64,000 nt of DNA from Cubamyces lactineus. Taxonomy: Eukaryota > Basidiomycota > Agaricomycetes > Polyporales > Polyporaceae. A program made the position numbers and the translations under genes. Under the pieces are notes generated by a model. That model ran no database searches and had not been told where the DNA came from. It saw only the letters and a program-made list of their open reading frames with translations. Shown here piece by piece: positions 23,377-34,518 of this stretch. Position 1 is the stretch's first letter. Each line of letters starts with the position of its first letter. The stretch covers positions 62,001 to 126,000 of the forward strand of contig JACDTU010000017.1 of assembly GCA_022376465.1 (NCBI GenBank), in the 5' to 3' direction.

Positions 23377-24469
23377 ATGTCCGACCTAGCCTTTAACGTG
23401 TGGGGCGTGGTAGCTGGGGTCATCGGACTCTTCGCGCTTATCCCGGCGTTCCTCACCTGGCTTCAAACTCGTCTACCGACCGCCAGGCTTCCTCATTTGA
23501 TTGCCTCCTTCATAGAAACAGAAAGGCTTTTTGCTGCAGCAATTCGCGATGGCCTGTTCACTAACGAGAATGATCTCTGTCAGTTCAACCTCAACATTTG
23601 GACGTGCGTCATCACTCCCATTCCCGTAAGGTCTCCTTGCTAAAGACGTATTGTACAGCGCTGCCATGTACCTGGATGATATCCATCTACCGAAGTCTAC
23701 GCGGCAGAGACGTGGAGCGAGGACGTACGCAACTGGTGGAACGGCCTCTCTGGCCGCATCGCAGCTCGATGTCTAGAGCTCAACAACATCAGGAAGAGAT
23801 TGGCTGTGAGTTACGCGCATGGTGCTGATATTGGCTGAGCTGATCTTATGTAGGCAAGGAATTCTCGAGAGCGAAGGCGCTTGGCGTCTTTGGGAGTCGT
23901 CACCGAACTGCCACTGATGTCTGACCATAAAGGTGAGGTGAACGTTCGTACGTTACAGGCCTTACGACTACAAACTGACTCTGAATCCTTGAGATCGCTT
24001 TGGCACAACTTCTACTGGGGGCGCATTGACCATCCCAATCCCGGTATCTTCATCGCACATCAGCCCTTCGCGGGTTCAGCATGCTACCACACTGCTGCCC
24101 CTCTACAACGTTGGCAACCACATGTTACCGAGAGCAACCTCCTCTGGCCAAGCCGCCCCCATTGAATCCTCTATTCCCGGACAAGACGACGTCGAGGATG
24201 TGACTAGTGATCCTAATGATCAAGCTGCCTACCACATGATATCCGAAGCGGACCTGCAAGATTTGCTGACGTTTGCTCTTTCCCCGTTGACGGATTCGAC
24301 GCGTCAACGTGCTACGCGCAGCCGTCTTCGGGCAGTTTCCCGCCTACTCCGACGCATCTATGGCATGCGTCCTCGCGGAGCCGCCCTCCCCATTGATCCC
24401 GAATCACTCCTTCCGCCGACGGATGCGGACTCCGGTGACCATAACGATGATGGTCCTGAGGACGTCTGA
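23377..24469 (+). pseudogene. P5: array partner with a frameshift in exon 2
   Basis: Expected exons: 23377-23603, 23659-23805, 23854-23932 and 23994-24469. Exon 1 (MSDLAFNVWGVVAGVIG) and exons 3-4 (ISEADLQDLL at 24238-24267, then RRIYGMRP and a DPESLLPP end) are in good order. Exon 2 does not join in one frame. The part before about 23691 and the part after it (TWSEDVRNWWNGLSG) are in different frames, consistent with loss of one base near 23690-23692. No alternative acceptor rescues it: the start frame reaches TAG, and the later frame meets TGA at 23677. Without the shift it would be of ordinary partner size. It could also be a sequencing error. If real, K5 is without a full-length partner. 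Confidence 0.65.
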
Positions 24470-25199
24470 ATGATGCTCCCGTTTGACCCATCCGGCATCT
24501 CTATGGTTCAATGGTCATCTCCGTCATTGGCACACACCTCACTCTCCCCACCTACTCCTTCTCTCGATGACGCACATGGCTGCCGAGATCGGTTGCCGGT
24601 GGTCATCAGCAAGCTGGTGATGTAGGCATGTCCAGCAACGTCGAGGATAGCGCAGTAGGCTTCGCCCTGAATGTGCGGCATCTCGCCACCCGACTTGTCA
24701 GTTCTGTGTCTGCCCGTAGCATCGTCGCTGTCAGGTACTCCTCCGCCTCCTCGCTGGCTGCATATCGTACTGCAGTTCCACGAGCGAGAGCCAATGGTCC
24801 TCCCCCCATGCTCTACTCAATCTCCCCCCGTATATGCTTTACCCTCTCACACCCTTTCTCGTGCTCTTCCGTTCCTCGTTGTTGCTACCCATGTTCTTCT
24901 GTACGCTCAAGCAGTCGTATCTTTTGTTACTGTTATCGCTATTGCCCTGGTGTCGACATCAAGGACTTCGTAACTTCTATCGTGTTATGTCCTCATGTTT
25001 GTGCTCATCATCATAATTGAACCTTGTGCTGTTGGACAGCGACCATCCCGCTGGCCGCAAACTCCTCAGGGTCTATTACAAGCTTCGCTAGACCCTAGGA
25101 CGCTCATTCAAGATCGATGAGTTGACTTTGCCCAATTCGTCAATTTCGACCTGTGCGCACTCGCTACAGCGCTGGCGCCCCGCTTTATTGCATGTCGTG

Positions 25200-25272
25200 A
25201 AAGACTAGTACCTCTAAGGTCTTCGGAGCTGGAGATAGACATCGTGCCGCCGACGAATGGGAGGACGTCTGA
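25200..25272 (+). pseudogene. Relic of a partner gene C-terminus
   Basis: The segment ending GAGGACGTCTGA at 25261-25272 resembles the last codons of P5 (and the WKDV end of P4). It is followed by sequence like the P5 3' flank, including a CTATGGTCCATGG stretch. Only the tail survives; no upstream exons are visible. It suggests that a former module between 5 and 6 has been deleted. Confidence 0.45.
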
Positions 25273-26180
25273 CCGACCGATGCTCTAGCCACCTGGTACT
25301 TTGCTATGGTCCATGGTCTCATTGGCGCACCGTCGCATTCCTCCTTTCGTCTCCTCCGTAATGAGTCGCAGTGCAGCGTCTCATCGACATCATTCGGCCC
25401 GCCTACTCTGTGTTTGCGTCCAGCATGCACTTGGTAGCATCCCCCGTTCCTCCTTCCTCCCTCCACTGCGTACTCTCCCCTCGGCCCCTCTGTCTCAAAT
25501 GCTTTCTCCTCTTGCTCTTTCCATGTATTCCGCTCTGCCCCATTGCTGTTCGCGTTTCCCTAATTGCTTACGCTCATGCCGTGGTATGTCCATTGTTATG
25601 GTCGTCGTCTCTGGTCTCGGTAAACAAGGACGTTGTAAACCCATCGTGTGTTCTTGTGTATGTACTCATCGCTCCCATTGAATTCCTCGCTGTTGAATGA
25701 TGGTTGCGCCACCACGCTCTCGTTCGTCATACGCCACCGGAGGCCTTGTAATATCCTAGGACGCTCGTTCATGGTCGATGAGCTGACTCTACCGTGTCAT
25801 GGAGGACTGCTTGCGCTGCATCCTGTGCTTCCAGCCTGCATCGCTCATCGCACCTGGACACTACTCGTATCCCAACATGCGAAAGAGGATCAAAACGGGA
25901 CGTATTGCGTACCATCAACGTCCGACAACCTGCACAACGCAGCACGGTTCACCGGCATGATGCGTCAAGCAGGCAGCACCGGCCTTGTTCCCGCATAGCA
26001 TCATACCAGTGATACCATGCATCCCAAGGGCCCTCGACTCGGACGCCACTCGCGTAGGGGGGCGCCCATATGCATGCTGTAAAGAGGGCACGAGGTCGAC
26101 GACGTTTCCTTAGGACGCGTTCCCCGCTGTAGCATCGCATTCGCTTCATGCTTCTCTAAGCCAGGCTACGCGCATTCAGT

Positions 26181-26304
26181 ATGACTCGAACGTCTGCCGC
26201 GATGCTTCACGAAGCACCAATGCAGATGATCGACGGCCGCCCATGTCAGCGCCCGTGCAGCGTGTTCGGAGAGTCGGAAAGGGCTGCAGCCTCGAGGCTG
26301 GGAG
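26181..26304. repeat. Conserved spacer block, copy 2
   Basis: Second copy of the block at 20983-21113, about 490 bp beyond the 3' end of K6, as copy 1 is beyond K5. The flanking kinase last exons differ much more between K5 and K6 than this block does. Confidence 0.7.
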
Positions 26305-26790
26305 AGTTGATACGTGCGTGTAACATGATATCGGGCGCGAGCACAAGCTATCTGGCGCATGGCGAATGCAGCGCGGAGAATCTTGTTCGGACGATCTAGC
26401 ACCTCGCCGATGCGGCGCAACGACACATCATGAAGGACATGACGTGTGTTCCGAGACGATATTCCTAGTACATCAATTTCTCAACGATATCCGAGTGTTA
26501 CAAGGTTGATGTAGTGTCTACCCTGCCCAGATGTCAGAACACCCAAATTTCGGTGCGGTGACAGGTAACGTACCGAGAGCATTCAAGTTGGGATGGCGAT
26601 AAGTTAGATGCTATAACGTAGGAAGAGCAGCAATATGCGAGACCGAAAGCGGGCGTAGCACGAGGTGTCAGCAGAGCGAAAGCAGAATCAACCGTAGACG
26701 CGACGAGCACAAGAGCCAGCTGTGATAGATGCGGTGTCACATTACATCACGTAGGCGTTGGGTGAGAGACATACCAATGGGCGAAGCTGA

Positions 26791-28114
26791 CTATCCGACA
26801 AGCTTCTTGAGATGATAGATGCCCTCCCATGCGACAGCCACCGTATCGTTGACAACCCTCTCAATCGTCTGCTCCGAGTGAGGTACGAGTCGCCAGCGGA
26901 AGAGCGAATCGTTCAGGGTCGCGCGTTTCTGTTGCCATTCCTGGGAGACCTGCTCCGCTGTTGGACGTTCTTCTGGCTGCTGTCGCTGCATCTTCTCGAT
27001 CAAGGGCAGCAAGAAGTCCACATTCTTATATTTCTGAAGACGCGTCAGTATGTGCTCAGTTTCGCGTCACTCACGGTTGCTCACGTTTCCGAATTCTCTG
27101 GCAAACACGTAGCCTAAGGCGTAGATGTCGACTTTGAAGGCATCGTACGGGACGTCATCGGACACTTCCGGGGCCTCGGCTCGTCCCACATTTCCAAGAA
27201 CATATGGTGATGCACCAGGCTTGAACCAAACGGAGAGGCCGAAGTCGATGTAGTAGTATTGCACATTCCGACCAGCGCGCGGTAAGGGGGAGACAGGATA
27301 TAGCGCATCTGGGGTGTATCCCAAACGGATTGGGTGATGGCCGTTCGGGTATAGTGCCTTAGCGTCCATCATAATGTTGGAGACTGCTATATCTCTGCGC
27401 AACCCGTCAACCACCACATAGGTCGAGTTGATCCAATGCGACAGCTTACCGGTGAGCTATATGGAGCCTATGCATGAATACGAGCCCCTAGACATCACGA
27501 TGAGTAGATGTAGATGCACAGACCAAGAGACAAACCTCTATGGTTTGGTCGACAAACTCAACAACGTCTCCTATAGTCGAGAATTCCGGGTTGTTACATG
27601 GTCTGAGATACGGCATAACCATCAATCCTAAGCCAGGTTCGAACGGGTCCGGGAGGATTTGATGACATCGAATACAGTGGTTCCGGGGGTCGCGAATGGA
27701 GGCGAAGAACTGGGCGATTTGCTCCTCTTGATCTTTCTTCACAAACGACTTGATGGCTACAAGCTCGCTGGTTTCAATCTTTGTTGCATCCAATACTTGA
27801 TAATGCTGTGCATGGATCAGGAACGTCTCGTCAAGACAAAGGACATGAAAGCGGCGTACGAGTAGCATGATAGAATCTTCACAGAAGATGGGTGCGAGAT
27901 TTGTGTTGAGCCATGATGGCTTCCAGTTGGGAGAGTACCTAGGCCTCAAGAGGTAGCCGTGGTCCTCTAAATATCGATACCGAGCCTGCCAAAACAATTC
28001 CTGCGGCGAGAGCTTATACAAGCCCTGGGAAGTACGCAGATTGCTGACTTCTAGCGCCTCTCCGTTCAAGTACGCGTGATTGGGCAGTCGCTTCGGCCTG
28101 CTGTTTGAGGCCAT
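26791..28114 (-). CDS. K6: array protein kinase
   Basis: Exons 27860-28114, 27536-27805, 27450-27487, 27085-27394 and 26791-27033 give 371 aa. The start is the ATG giving MASNSRPKRLPNHAYLNG, aligned with K5; the open frame runs further upstream without support. Intron 1 (27806-27859, 54 nt) is in frame and stop-free, so a retained-intron form of 389 aa is possible. HRDIAVSN, YYIDFGLSVWF and the GRAEAPEVSDD activation segment; the Glu-to-Ala-Pro change before PEVS is unique to K6. Confidence 0.9.
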
Positions 28115-28560
28115 AGATCTCGAGCAGCTTGAAAGTAGGGCGCATGCGCAGAAGGGTGTGCAGTGCTTGCATGTGTTGCTGCGTGAGCGTCCGAAAACGT
28201 GGTGGAAACGTGGGCATGCCTCCCAAAAGCGGTAAGTACGTTGGAGGTCTGCGGGACGCCCGCCATTATTTCCTCCGATCGCAGTTTCGCAAGGACGGCC
28301 ATGATCCAATTCGGCGCACAAGACCAATCTCAGATCTAAGTGTACCATCTCTCCATCTTGTGTCTGTGCAGCTTGTGCATCGATGCACGCGTCACCCACG
28401 TTCCAAATATCTGTGAACTTTCGTCCACGCCCAATATAATGGCGGTCATCTCGAGGTCAACCCGTCTTCCTGCTTCCCAATATCCGCCCCCTGCGCTGCA
28501 ATCGTCCACCACTGCAAAGCAGGTATCCTGAGTCGTCGCCTCTTGGAGTACGTTTTTGCC
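28115..28560. promoter_or_regulatory. Shared divergent promoter of K6 and P6
   Basis: CCACGTTCC at 28396-28404 followed by AAATATC. Confidence 0.6.
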
Positions 28561-29661
28561 ATGTCAGACTTAGCCTTCAATGTCTGGGGCGCCATCGCCG
28601 CAGTCATCGGTACTCTCGCATTAGTCCCCACCTTCCTCATCTGGCTTCGAACTTGCTTCCCATCCGTCTTGCTACCTTCCCTCATCGACACGTTCGACAA
28701 AACGGAAGTTCTCTTTAAGAAGGCGGTCGCAGCTGGTGTGTTCACCAGTGAGGAGGAGCAGAATCAGTATGATGTCACACTTGGATCGTGAGGACTCTTG
28801 TTTTGATCTCGTGTCCCTGAAGTAACCTTTCTCTTAGTGCGAGTACGCAGATACTCGACATACAATCGCAGGTGAAGTCTAGGACCTTCCGTCAGAACGC
28901 TATCAATTGGTGGAACGGCCTGTCTGGACAAATCGTCGCTCTCTGTGAGGAGCTAACCTCTATTCAAGCCAACTTGGCCGTATGTTGCCAAACATTTATG
29001 AGCAATCTCCTACTTACTGCGGATTCTGCAGGAAAAGAGCTCTCAAGAGCGGAAGCGTTTGGCTTCAGAGAGAAATGTCCCTGATTTGCCCTTACTGTCG
29101 AACCGCAAAGGTGATTTACGTGTACACTTCCAACTATCGTAGGCTGACCCTTGCTGTCCAGGAATGCGCGATCAACCATGCGCCGGCTCTCCTGCTCTCC
29201 CTGCCTCAGGATCCTGCTCTCTTGGGTCAGGGAAGGACGCATGTTCATCGCGGGGCATCGATAAGGCCGCCGACAATATCGCCTATCGCTTTGTCGGGGA
29301 ACGGTCTGACCGGCCTACGCATCATCTCATCTCCGATGCCGATCTCCAGAGCCTGTTATCTGTAGCCCTCTCCTCGACTGAGGATGGGGACACCGAGAGC
29401 CAGCTTGCTGCCCAACCTAGCGAGGTCCTGTTGGACTTCGGCAATGGCTCCCTCGATTCCGCTCCCTCCGACTACGGCCGCGGCCCCAAGCGTAGTCGCC
29501 TCAGAGAACTCTCCCGTGTCGTCAAGCGCATTTATGGCATACGCATCCATGGGCATGGCAAGGATCAAGACGTCCATGTTCCCATAGATCCGGAGTCCCT
29601 GGTGCCTGTCACCGTCGACCTCAGCGATTGCGACGACTTCAAGAAGTCAGCGAACGTCTGA
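28561..29661 (+). CDS. P6: array partner, membrane-anchored helical protein
   Basis: Exons 28561-28787, 28838-28979, 29032-29110 and 29162-29661 give 315 aa. Exon 2 is one codon shorter than in most copies. MSDLAFNVWGAIAAVIGT opens the membrane helix; FRQNAINWWNGLSGQI lies in exon 2, and ISDADLQSLL at 29329-29358. The tail has LRELSRVVKRIYGIR and DPESLVPV, most like P5. The last acceptor (CTGTCCAG) joins GGA ATG, giving one open frame to the stop. Confidence 0.85.
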
Positions 29662-31117
29662 CGTTGTGACGTTGATTGGGTCATCTTCGGTTCCTTCGGT
29701 ATCTCGCTACAGTCCGCGGCTATCTTCGCTATCGCTACAGTCCTCCCAGTCTGGCCTGCTCACCCTCACCCTGCCTCCTCATGAGGCGTTGTCGGTCATC
29801 ACTCTCCAACTTGCTACGATGCAGGCAAGTCTCCCGACAAGAGTGGGTTCCCCGGGAGAGTGCATGTCACCAATAGTGTGGCGTGTCGTCGAGTTAGTGT
29901 CTGCGTTCAGCACGCACTTTGTGGCGGCGGCACGTCTAGTCCTCGTCTTCTTTGTCCTCGCTCGGCGCGTACTCTGTCGCAATTCGAAGAGCAAGGACGG
30001 CTTCTGCATACACGCTGTTCCCTTGTCTCTGTGTCGCATATGCTCTCTCCTCTTTCGAGCCTCTTCCTCGTACCCATCCGCTTAGTCCATTGCTATCCAC
30101 GCTCCCCTGTACGCTCAAGACGTCACAGTGCTCTTGTTCTCGTTGTTGTTATTGTTTGCCACCCTGGTGTTGATGGCAAGGACTTTGTACCCTGTGTTGC
30201 ATCGTGCTACTGTGTATGTACTTATCGCTGCTATTGAATTCGTTGTCGTCGAACAGAGCCGCCCGTATTAGTATGTTCCACGCTCGGCAGGCGCTACCGG
30301 AAGGCGAGTCCGGACCTTAGGACGCTCGTTCATCATGAGGTAACTTCGCTGACTTCTCCAACCCCAACTTCGCTCTAACCCGTGCCTAGATAACGTACTG
30401 CAGCCCTATCCGCTGCATGCCATGCGGTGAAAAGGCCGTAGGAGGCATGAGGCGAACACCATGTCTTGGAACGCTACAACACCGCATTCGCTTCATGCTT
30501 GTCCTTGTTGAGAAGGCTATGGCTAAGCGTGCGAGGCGACTCGACATCTGCCACAAATCCCACGAAGCTACGAAGCTCTATAGTGAAAAATCGACGGCCG
30601 CCCATGTCAGCGCCCGTGCAGCATGTGCGGAGAATCGGAAAGGGCTGTTACCTCAAAGCTGAGGCGTGCGGGAGAACCAGCTATGGCGGATGTACTTCGG
30701 AGAATCGTTTGGCAACGAGTATCTGCTTATACGCCTGCGACGGTGGAACCGTTGCAGTAGTTGTAGCAGAGGACTCCGCGTACATGGACCATACAGTGTT
30801 CCCGAAACGATGTTTCTAGTATTACTCGTGATCTTGCACAGTGTTCGAACGCTACTAGATTGATGTGACTTTTCCCTAGGAGTCGATTAGTCGTCTTGAA
30901 TCTGATCAGGGCGAGGTACTGACCGAGTATCCAGCTCAGGCAGAGTATAAATAATGTGCTATAATGTATATGCAGCAGTACGCGCGACCGAAAGCAAAGC
31001 GACTAAATGCGTTAGCGAAACCAGAACGAGACAAACCCTACGAGGAAAAAGGCGCCTATCATCGGTGAGATACGCTTGAAAATGGACAACGGGAGACGCA
31101 CCATGCGAACGACATCA
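29662..31117. other. Spacer after module 6
   Basis: P-type 3' flank with CCTTAGGACGCTCGTTCAT at 30314-30332, a partial third copy of the spacer block at 30590-30648, and the kinase 3'-flank tract GTGCTATAATGTATATG near 30955. No gene recognised. Confidence 0.5.
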
Positions 31118-31363
31118 CTACCTCACAAGTTTCTTCAAGTGGCAGATCCCTTCCCAAGCAACGGCGACAGTATCGTTAACAACTCTCTCAATCCCTTGTT
31201 CAGACTTGGGTATGAAACGCCATCGGAAGAGGAAGTCGTTCAGCGTCGCGCGCTTCTTCTGCCATTCCTGGAGCGCCTGCTCCGCTGTTGGTCGCTCCTG
31301 TGGCCGCTCCTTCATCATCAGCTCGATCAAGGGCTCCAAGAAATCAGCGTTCTGGTCACATTT
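31118..31363 (-). pseudogene. K7 relic: last exon of an array kinase
   Basis: Encodes only the C-terminal lobe end (ADFLEPLIELMMKERP to CHLKKLVR, 81 residues plus stop), most like K4 and K5. An acceptor AG precedes it at 31364-31365. Upstream on the minus strand there is no sign of exons 1-4, while the K 3' flank is kept, so the 5' part was deleted. It is odd that the remaining exon has no stop or frameshift, apart from one extra codon near its start. Confidence 0.8.
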
Positions 31364-32720
31364 CTAGGGGATGGAATGACTTCGAATATACCGACTCTGT
31401 TCAACCCCGGCTATTCCCGAGTCGCTTATGATATGCAGCGCCATATGCCGCATGTAGTTAGCTAGGAGGGCCCGAGTTGACTATATTGTGCCATGACATG
31501 ACCGGCACGCTTCCTTGATGCAGCGGCAGCACGCCATGGACAAGATTTGGGGGCTTCAGAGAAGCAGAGATCTAGGCGGTGGCGTTGACTCGGAAGATGG
31601 ACTATGGGGGCGGATTCTGCGATGTTCGCCAGCCACCTCCGTCCATCGTTAGCGCTCAGAACCAACGACACACCGAGGTTCAGCCAGTTGCACACGACAC
31701 GGCAAGATGCGTATGAGGCACTGCAGGGCATCGACGGTGATGATGTGCGTGGTGAACTTGCGCTCCCGGGCTACAAGAACGGCACGAGTGCGACAACGAG
31801 GTACAGACGTTCTTTGGGCATGTTCTCCCACCCGATGTATCGCATCCGCTTCAGGGTATGAGTCTTAGGAATCGTGATTGCGAAGTCCTCCCAGCCTCTG
31901 GCAAGAGTGGAACATGAGAAGTCAAGGGTGCCGCCGAGGAGGAGCTTCGCCACTTGCTAACTGAGTGCCGACATGAGGCAGTGAGGGTGAATTGCGATGA
32001 AAGCATCTTGCATGAGGTCGAGCATGAGGATGCGCATTTTAACACAACTAGGAGGCGCTGTTGGTGTGGTGACTCCAGGAATGCGTGTGCCCGCGTGCGC
32101 GCATGCGAGGGCTTTTAGAGTAGCAGTGCACAGAGGACGCATATCTGCGCGATTCAGATGTCGCGTTTGGCACATACGGTGCTACACAGCCAGTAGCTTC
32201 GCCATGGTCGCTGTAACCGTGCGTCAATATGCATGTACGACAAGTCGAAAAGGCGTGACGCACCCCTAATTCAAGCGTACAGACGCTTTTGCTCTAGTAC
32301 CGCTTCGATCGACGACGGTTCTAACAGCACACGATTCTGTAGTCAAGTGCCGAGCCGTGTTGTGCGCATTGAGTGTCGCCGTTGGACCCGGATGTCTAGA
32401 TATCTTGCAACGTCTAGTTTTCACAGCGCGAGGAGAATACAGATATCGTTCTGTCAACCAATCGTTAGTATTGGCGCAACTCAGCTCAGAATACCGCGGG
32501 CGTACTGACCAGTATGGTATCCAGGAATACGAGATAATGTACATCTTAACGTAAATGGGATATTCTCCGAGACGTGCACAGCGATTTCAACAGAAGACGA
32601 AAGCACAGGCATGGCGTCGAAAGCCTGGTAGGGCTCCACAATCTGGAAAGGTGCAAGACGATATCAGAGAGGGCATGCGGCGTAGCGATCGAACGAGTAT
32701 ACCTCAAGAGGTCCAAGCTG
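31364..32720. other. Region beyond the K7 relic
   Basis: This is where the rest of K7 and a P7 would be expected. I see only short overlapping frames and no similarity to either gene. Confidence 0.45.
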
Positions 32721-34045
32721 TCACCTCACAAACTTCCTGAGGTGGTAGATGCCTTCACGCGCGATAGCGACTGTGTCGTTGAGGACCCGTTCCACAGCGG
32801 GCTCCGTCTTGGGTCCTAGCCGCCAGCGGAACAGAGACTCCTTAAGATCAGCCTTAATTTCTTCCCACTGCGCGAGGAGTTGCGCAGCAGTCGGTCGCAA
32901 CTCTGGACGTGGTTGCCGCATGTTATCGATGAGAGGGATTAGGAATTGCATGCCGTTATATCTCTGGGAGAGCATCAGGAATGTACGCGTGACAGTCACC
33001 ACGATCACAAACCTGTTCGAATTCCTGCGAATAGAGATTCCCGAGGGTGAAGATGTCCAGTTTGAACGCGTTATAGGGGACGGTGGATGATAGCTCAGGA
33101 GCTTGCTTATCGCGCCCCACACGGCCCACTACGTATGGAGAGGCGTCGCCGGGAAACCATGATGATAGACCGAAGTCGACGTAGAGATATGTTACAGAAT
33201 GATCCCCTCGAGGCAACGGAGTGACCTCGTATAGACCATCGGGAGTGTAGTGTCGGCGGACGGGGTGGTGTCCGCCCGGGTACAAAGACGCTGCGTCCAT
33301 CATGATATTTTCGACTGCGATGTCTCTAGAAAATAGTTAGCATAATACTCTTGTACGTTCAGTATACTCACCGATGCGCAACATTGTGTCGATGCATGAA
33401 TACCAAGCCCTGAGGAGAATGAGCGACCACGAACATCCTAGATGTCGTCTAAGCTTACCTCGAGAGTTTGATTCACGAAGTCTACGACATCTCCGATGGT
33501 AGCAAAATCTGGGTCTCTACATGGTCTGAGGTACGGCATGACCATCAACGAAAGCTGAGGGTCGAAAGGATCCGACAAAACTTCATGAATTGTAACGCAG
33601 TGGTTCAGGGGATCGGTGATCGAGGATAGAAACTGTGCGATGCGAGCCTCTTGCGTGTCATTTCGAAATTGCTTAATGGCAACTAGCTTATTGTCCTTGA
33701 GCTTCCTCGCATCAATTACTTGGTAGTTCTGTTGTCATCGGTCAGCGGAAGGCCAACTATGATCGGATGCTTCCGGTACAATACGCCTACCACGAGCATG
33801 ATGGAGTCTTCGCAAAATGTAGGATCCAGTCTTGTTCCCTTCCAAGATGGATCCCAGTTTGGCGAGTACCGTGGTCTGAGCTGATAGCCATGTTCATAAA
33901 GGAAAGGTTGTCTGGCCTGCCAAAACAATTCTGTGGGCAATAAATCATAGACGCCTTGGTGCGTTAGTTGTTCGTAACCTTGTGCAGCCTCCTCATCGAG
34001 AATCGCATAGCTGGGCAGTCGTTTCTGCTTCTCCGGCACAGACAT
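32721..34045 (-). CDS. K8: array protein kinase
   Basis: Exons 33791-34045, 33459-33728, 33372-33409, 33013-33325 and 32721-32963 give 372 aa. N-terminus MSVPEKQKRLPSYAILDEE. HRDIAVEN, YVDFGLSSWF and GRVGRDKQAPELSS, so it keeps the residue deleted in K4-K6. The helix-F aspartate is in FKLDIFTLGNLY. C-terminus AREGIYHLRKFVR, intermediate between the module 1-6 and 9-11 types. Donors are GTAGGC, GTAAGC, GTGAGT and GTTTGT. Divergent with P8. Confidence 0.9.
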
Positions 34046-34518
34046 GAGGCTAGAGTAGGCGTGCAGGAAGGCACAAAATCAAGTGTATCGTACCCTAGCG
34101 AAAATCACGGAGGAGCAGAGCACAACTTCGCCAACGTGGTTGCAACGTGTTTACTGGAATCTACCGAAAATAGCAATATCGTTTAGGGCGCTCGGTACAT
34201 GCAGCGCCCAAATCTACATCCTCCTCTTACCACCATCTCCAACGGGGCTGATGATGCAGCCAGAGGACAGCCCTGCGCACGCCCGCCATGTCCCTCCGCC
34301 TCGTCACCATCGTCACGCGTAAGTATATGTGGGGAAAGCAGATCGATGCATGCATACGCCACGTTCCTAGGATAGGACACGAACGCGTGAAGCCTGGCTT
34401 ATAGCGACAATTGGCCCCCTGGGAGGCTACTTTCTCCTTCTCAGACTCGACACCGGAGAGCACCCTCTACGACCGCCTTTTCTTCGCATTCACTTCGAAC
34501 GACATCCTCTGAGTCGTA
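34046..34518. promoter_or_regulatory. Shared divergent promoter of K8 and P8
   Basis: CCACGTTCCTAGGA at 34359-34372, identical to the module 1 motif. Confidence 0.65.

Larger units (their letters stand above)
24470..26790. other. Spacer between modules 5 and 6 with a duplicated partner flank
   Basis: Contains two successive copies of a P 3' flank (about 24790-25110 and 25440-25770), each ending in the CCTAGGACGCTC segment (25094 and 25755). A decayed partner end lies between them at about 25200-25272. The second conserved spacer block is at 26181-26304. Confidence 0.55.

Noticed and set aside
20491..30332. Recurring CCTAGGACGCTCGTTCAT as a possible CRISPR-like or origin repeat
   Set aside because: Copies are single, kilobases apart and embedded in longer duplicated P 3' flanks, so module duplication explains them.
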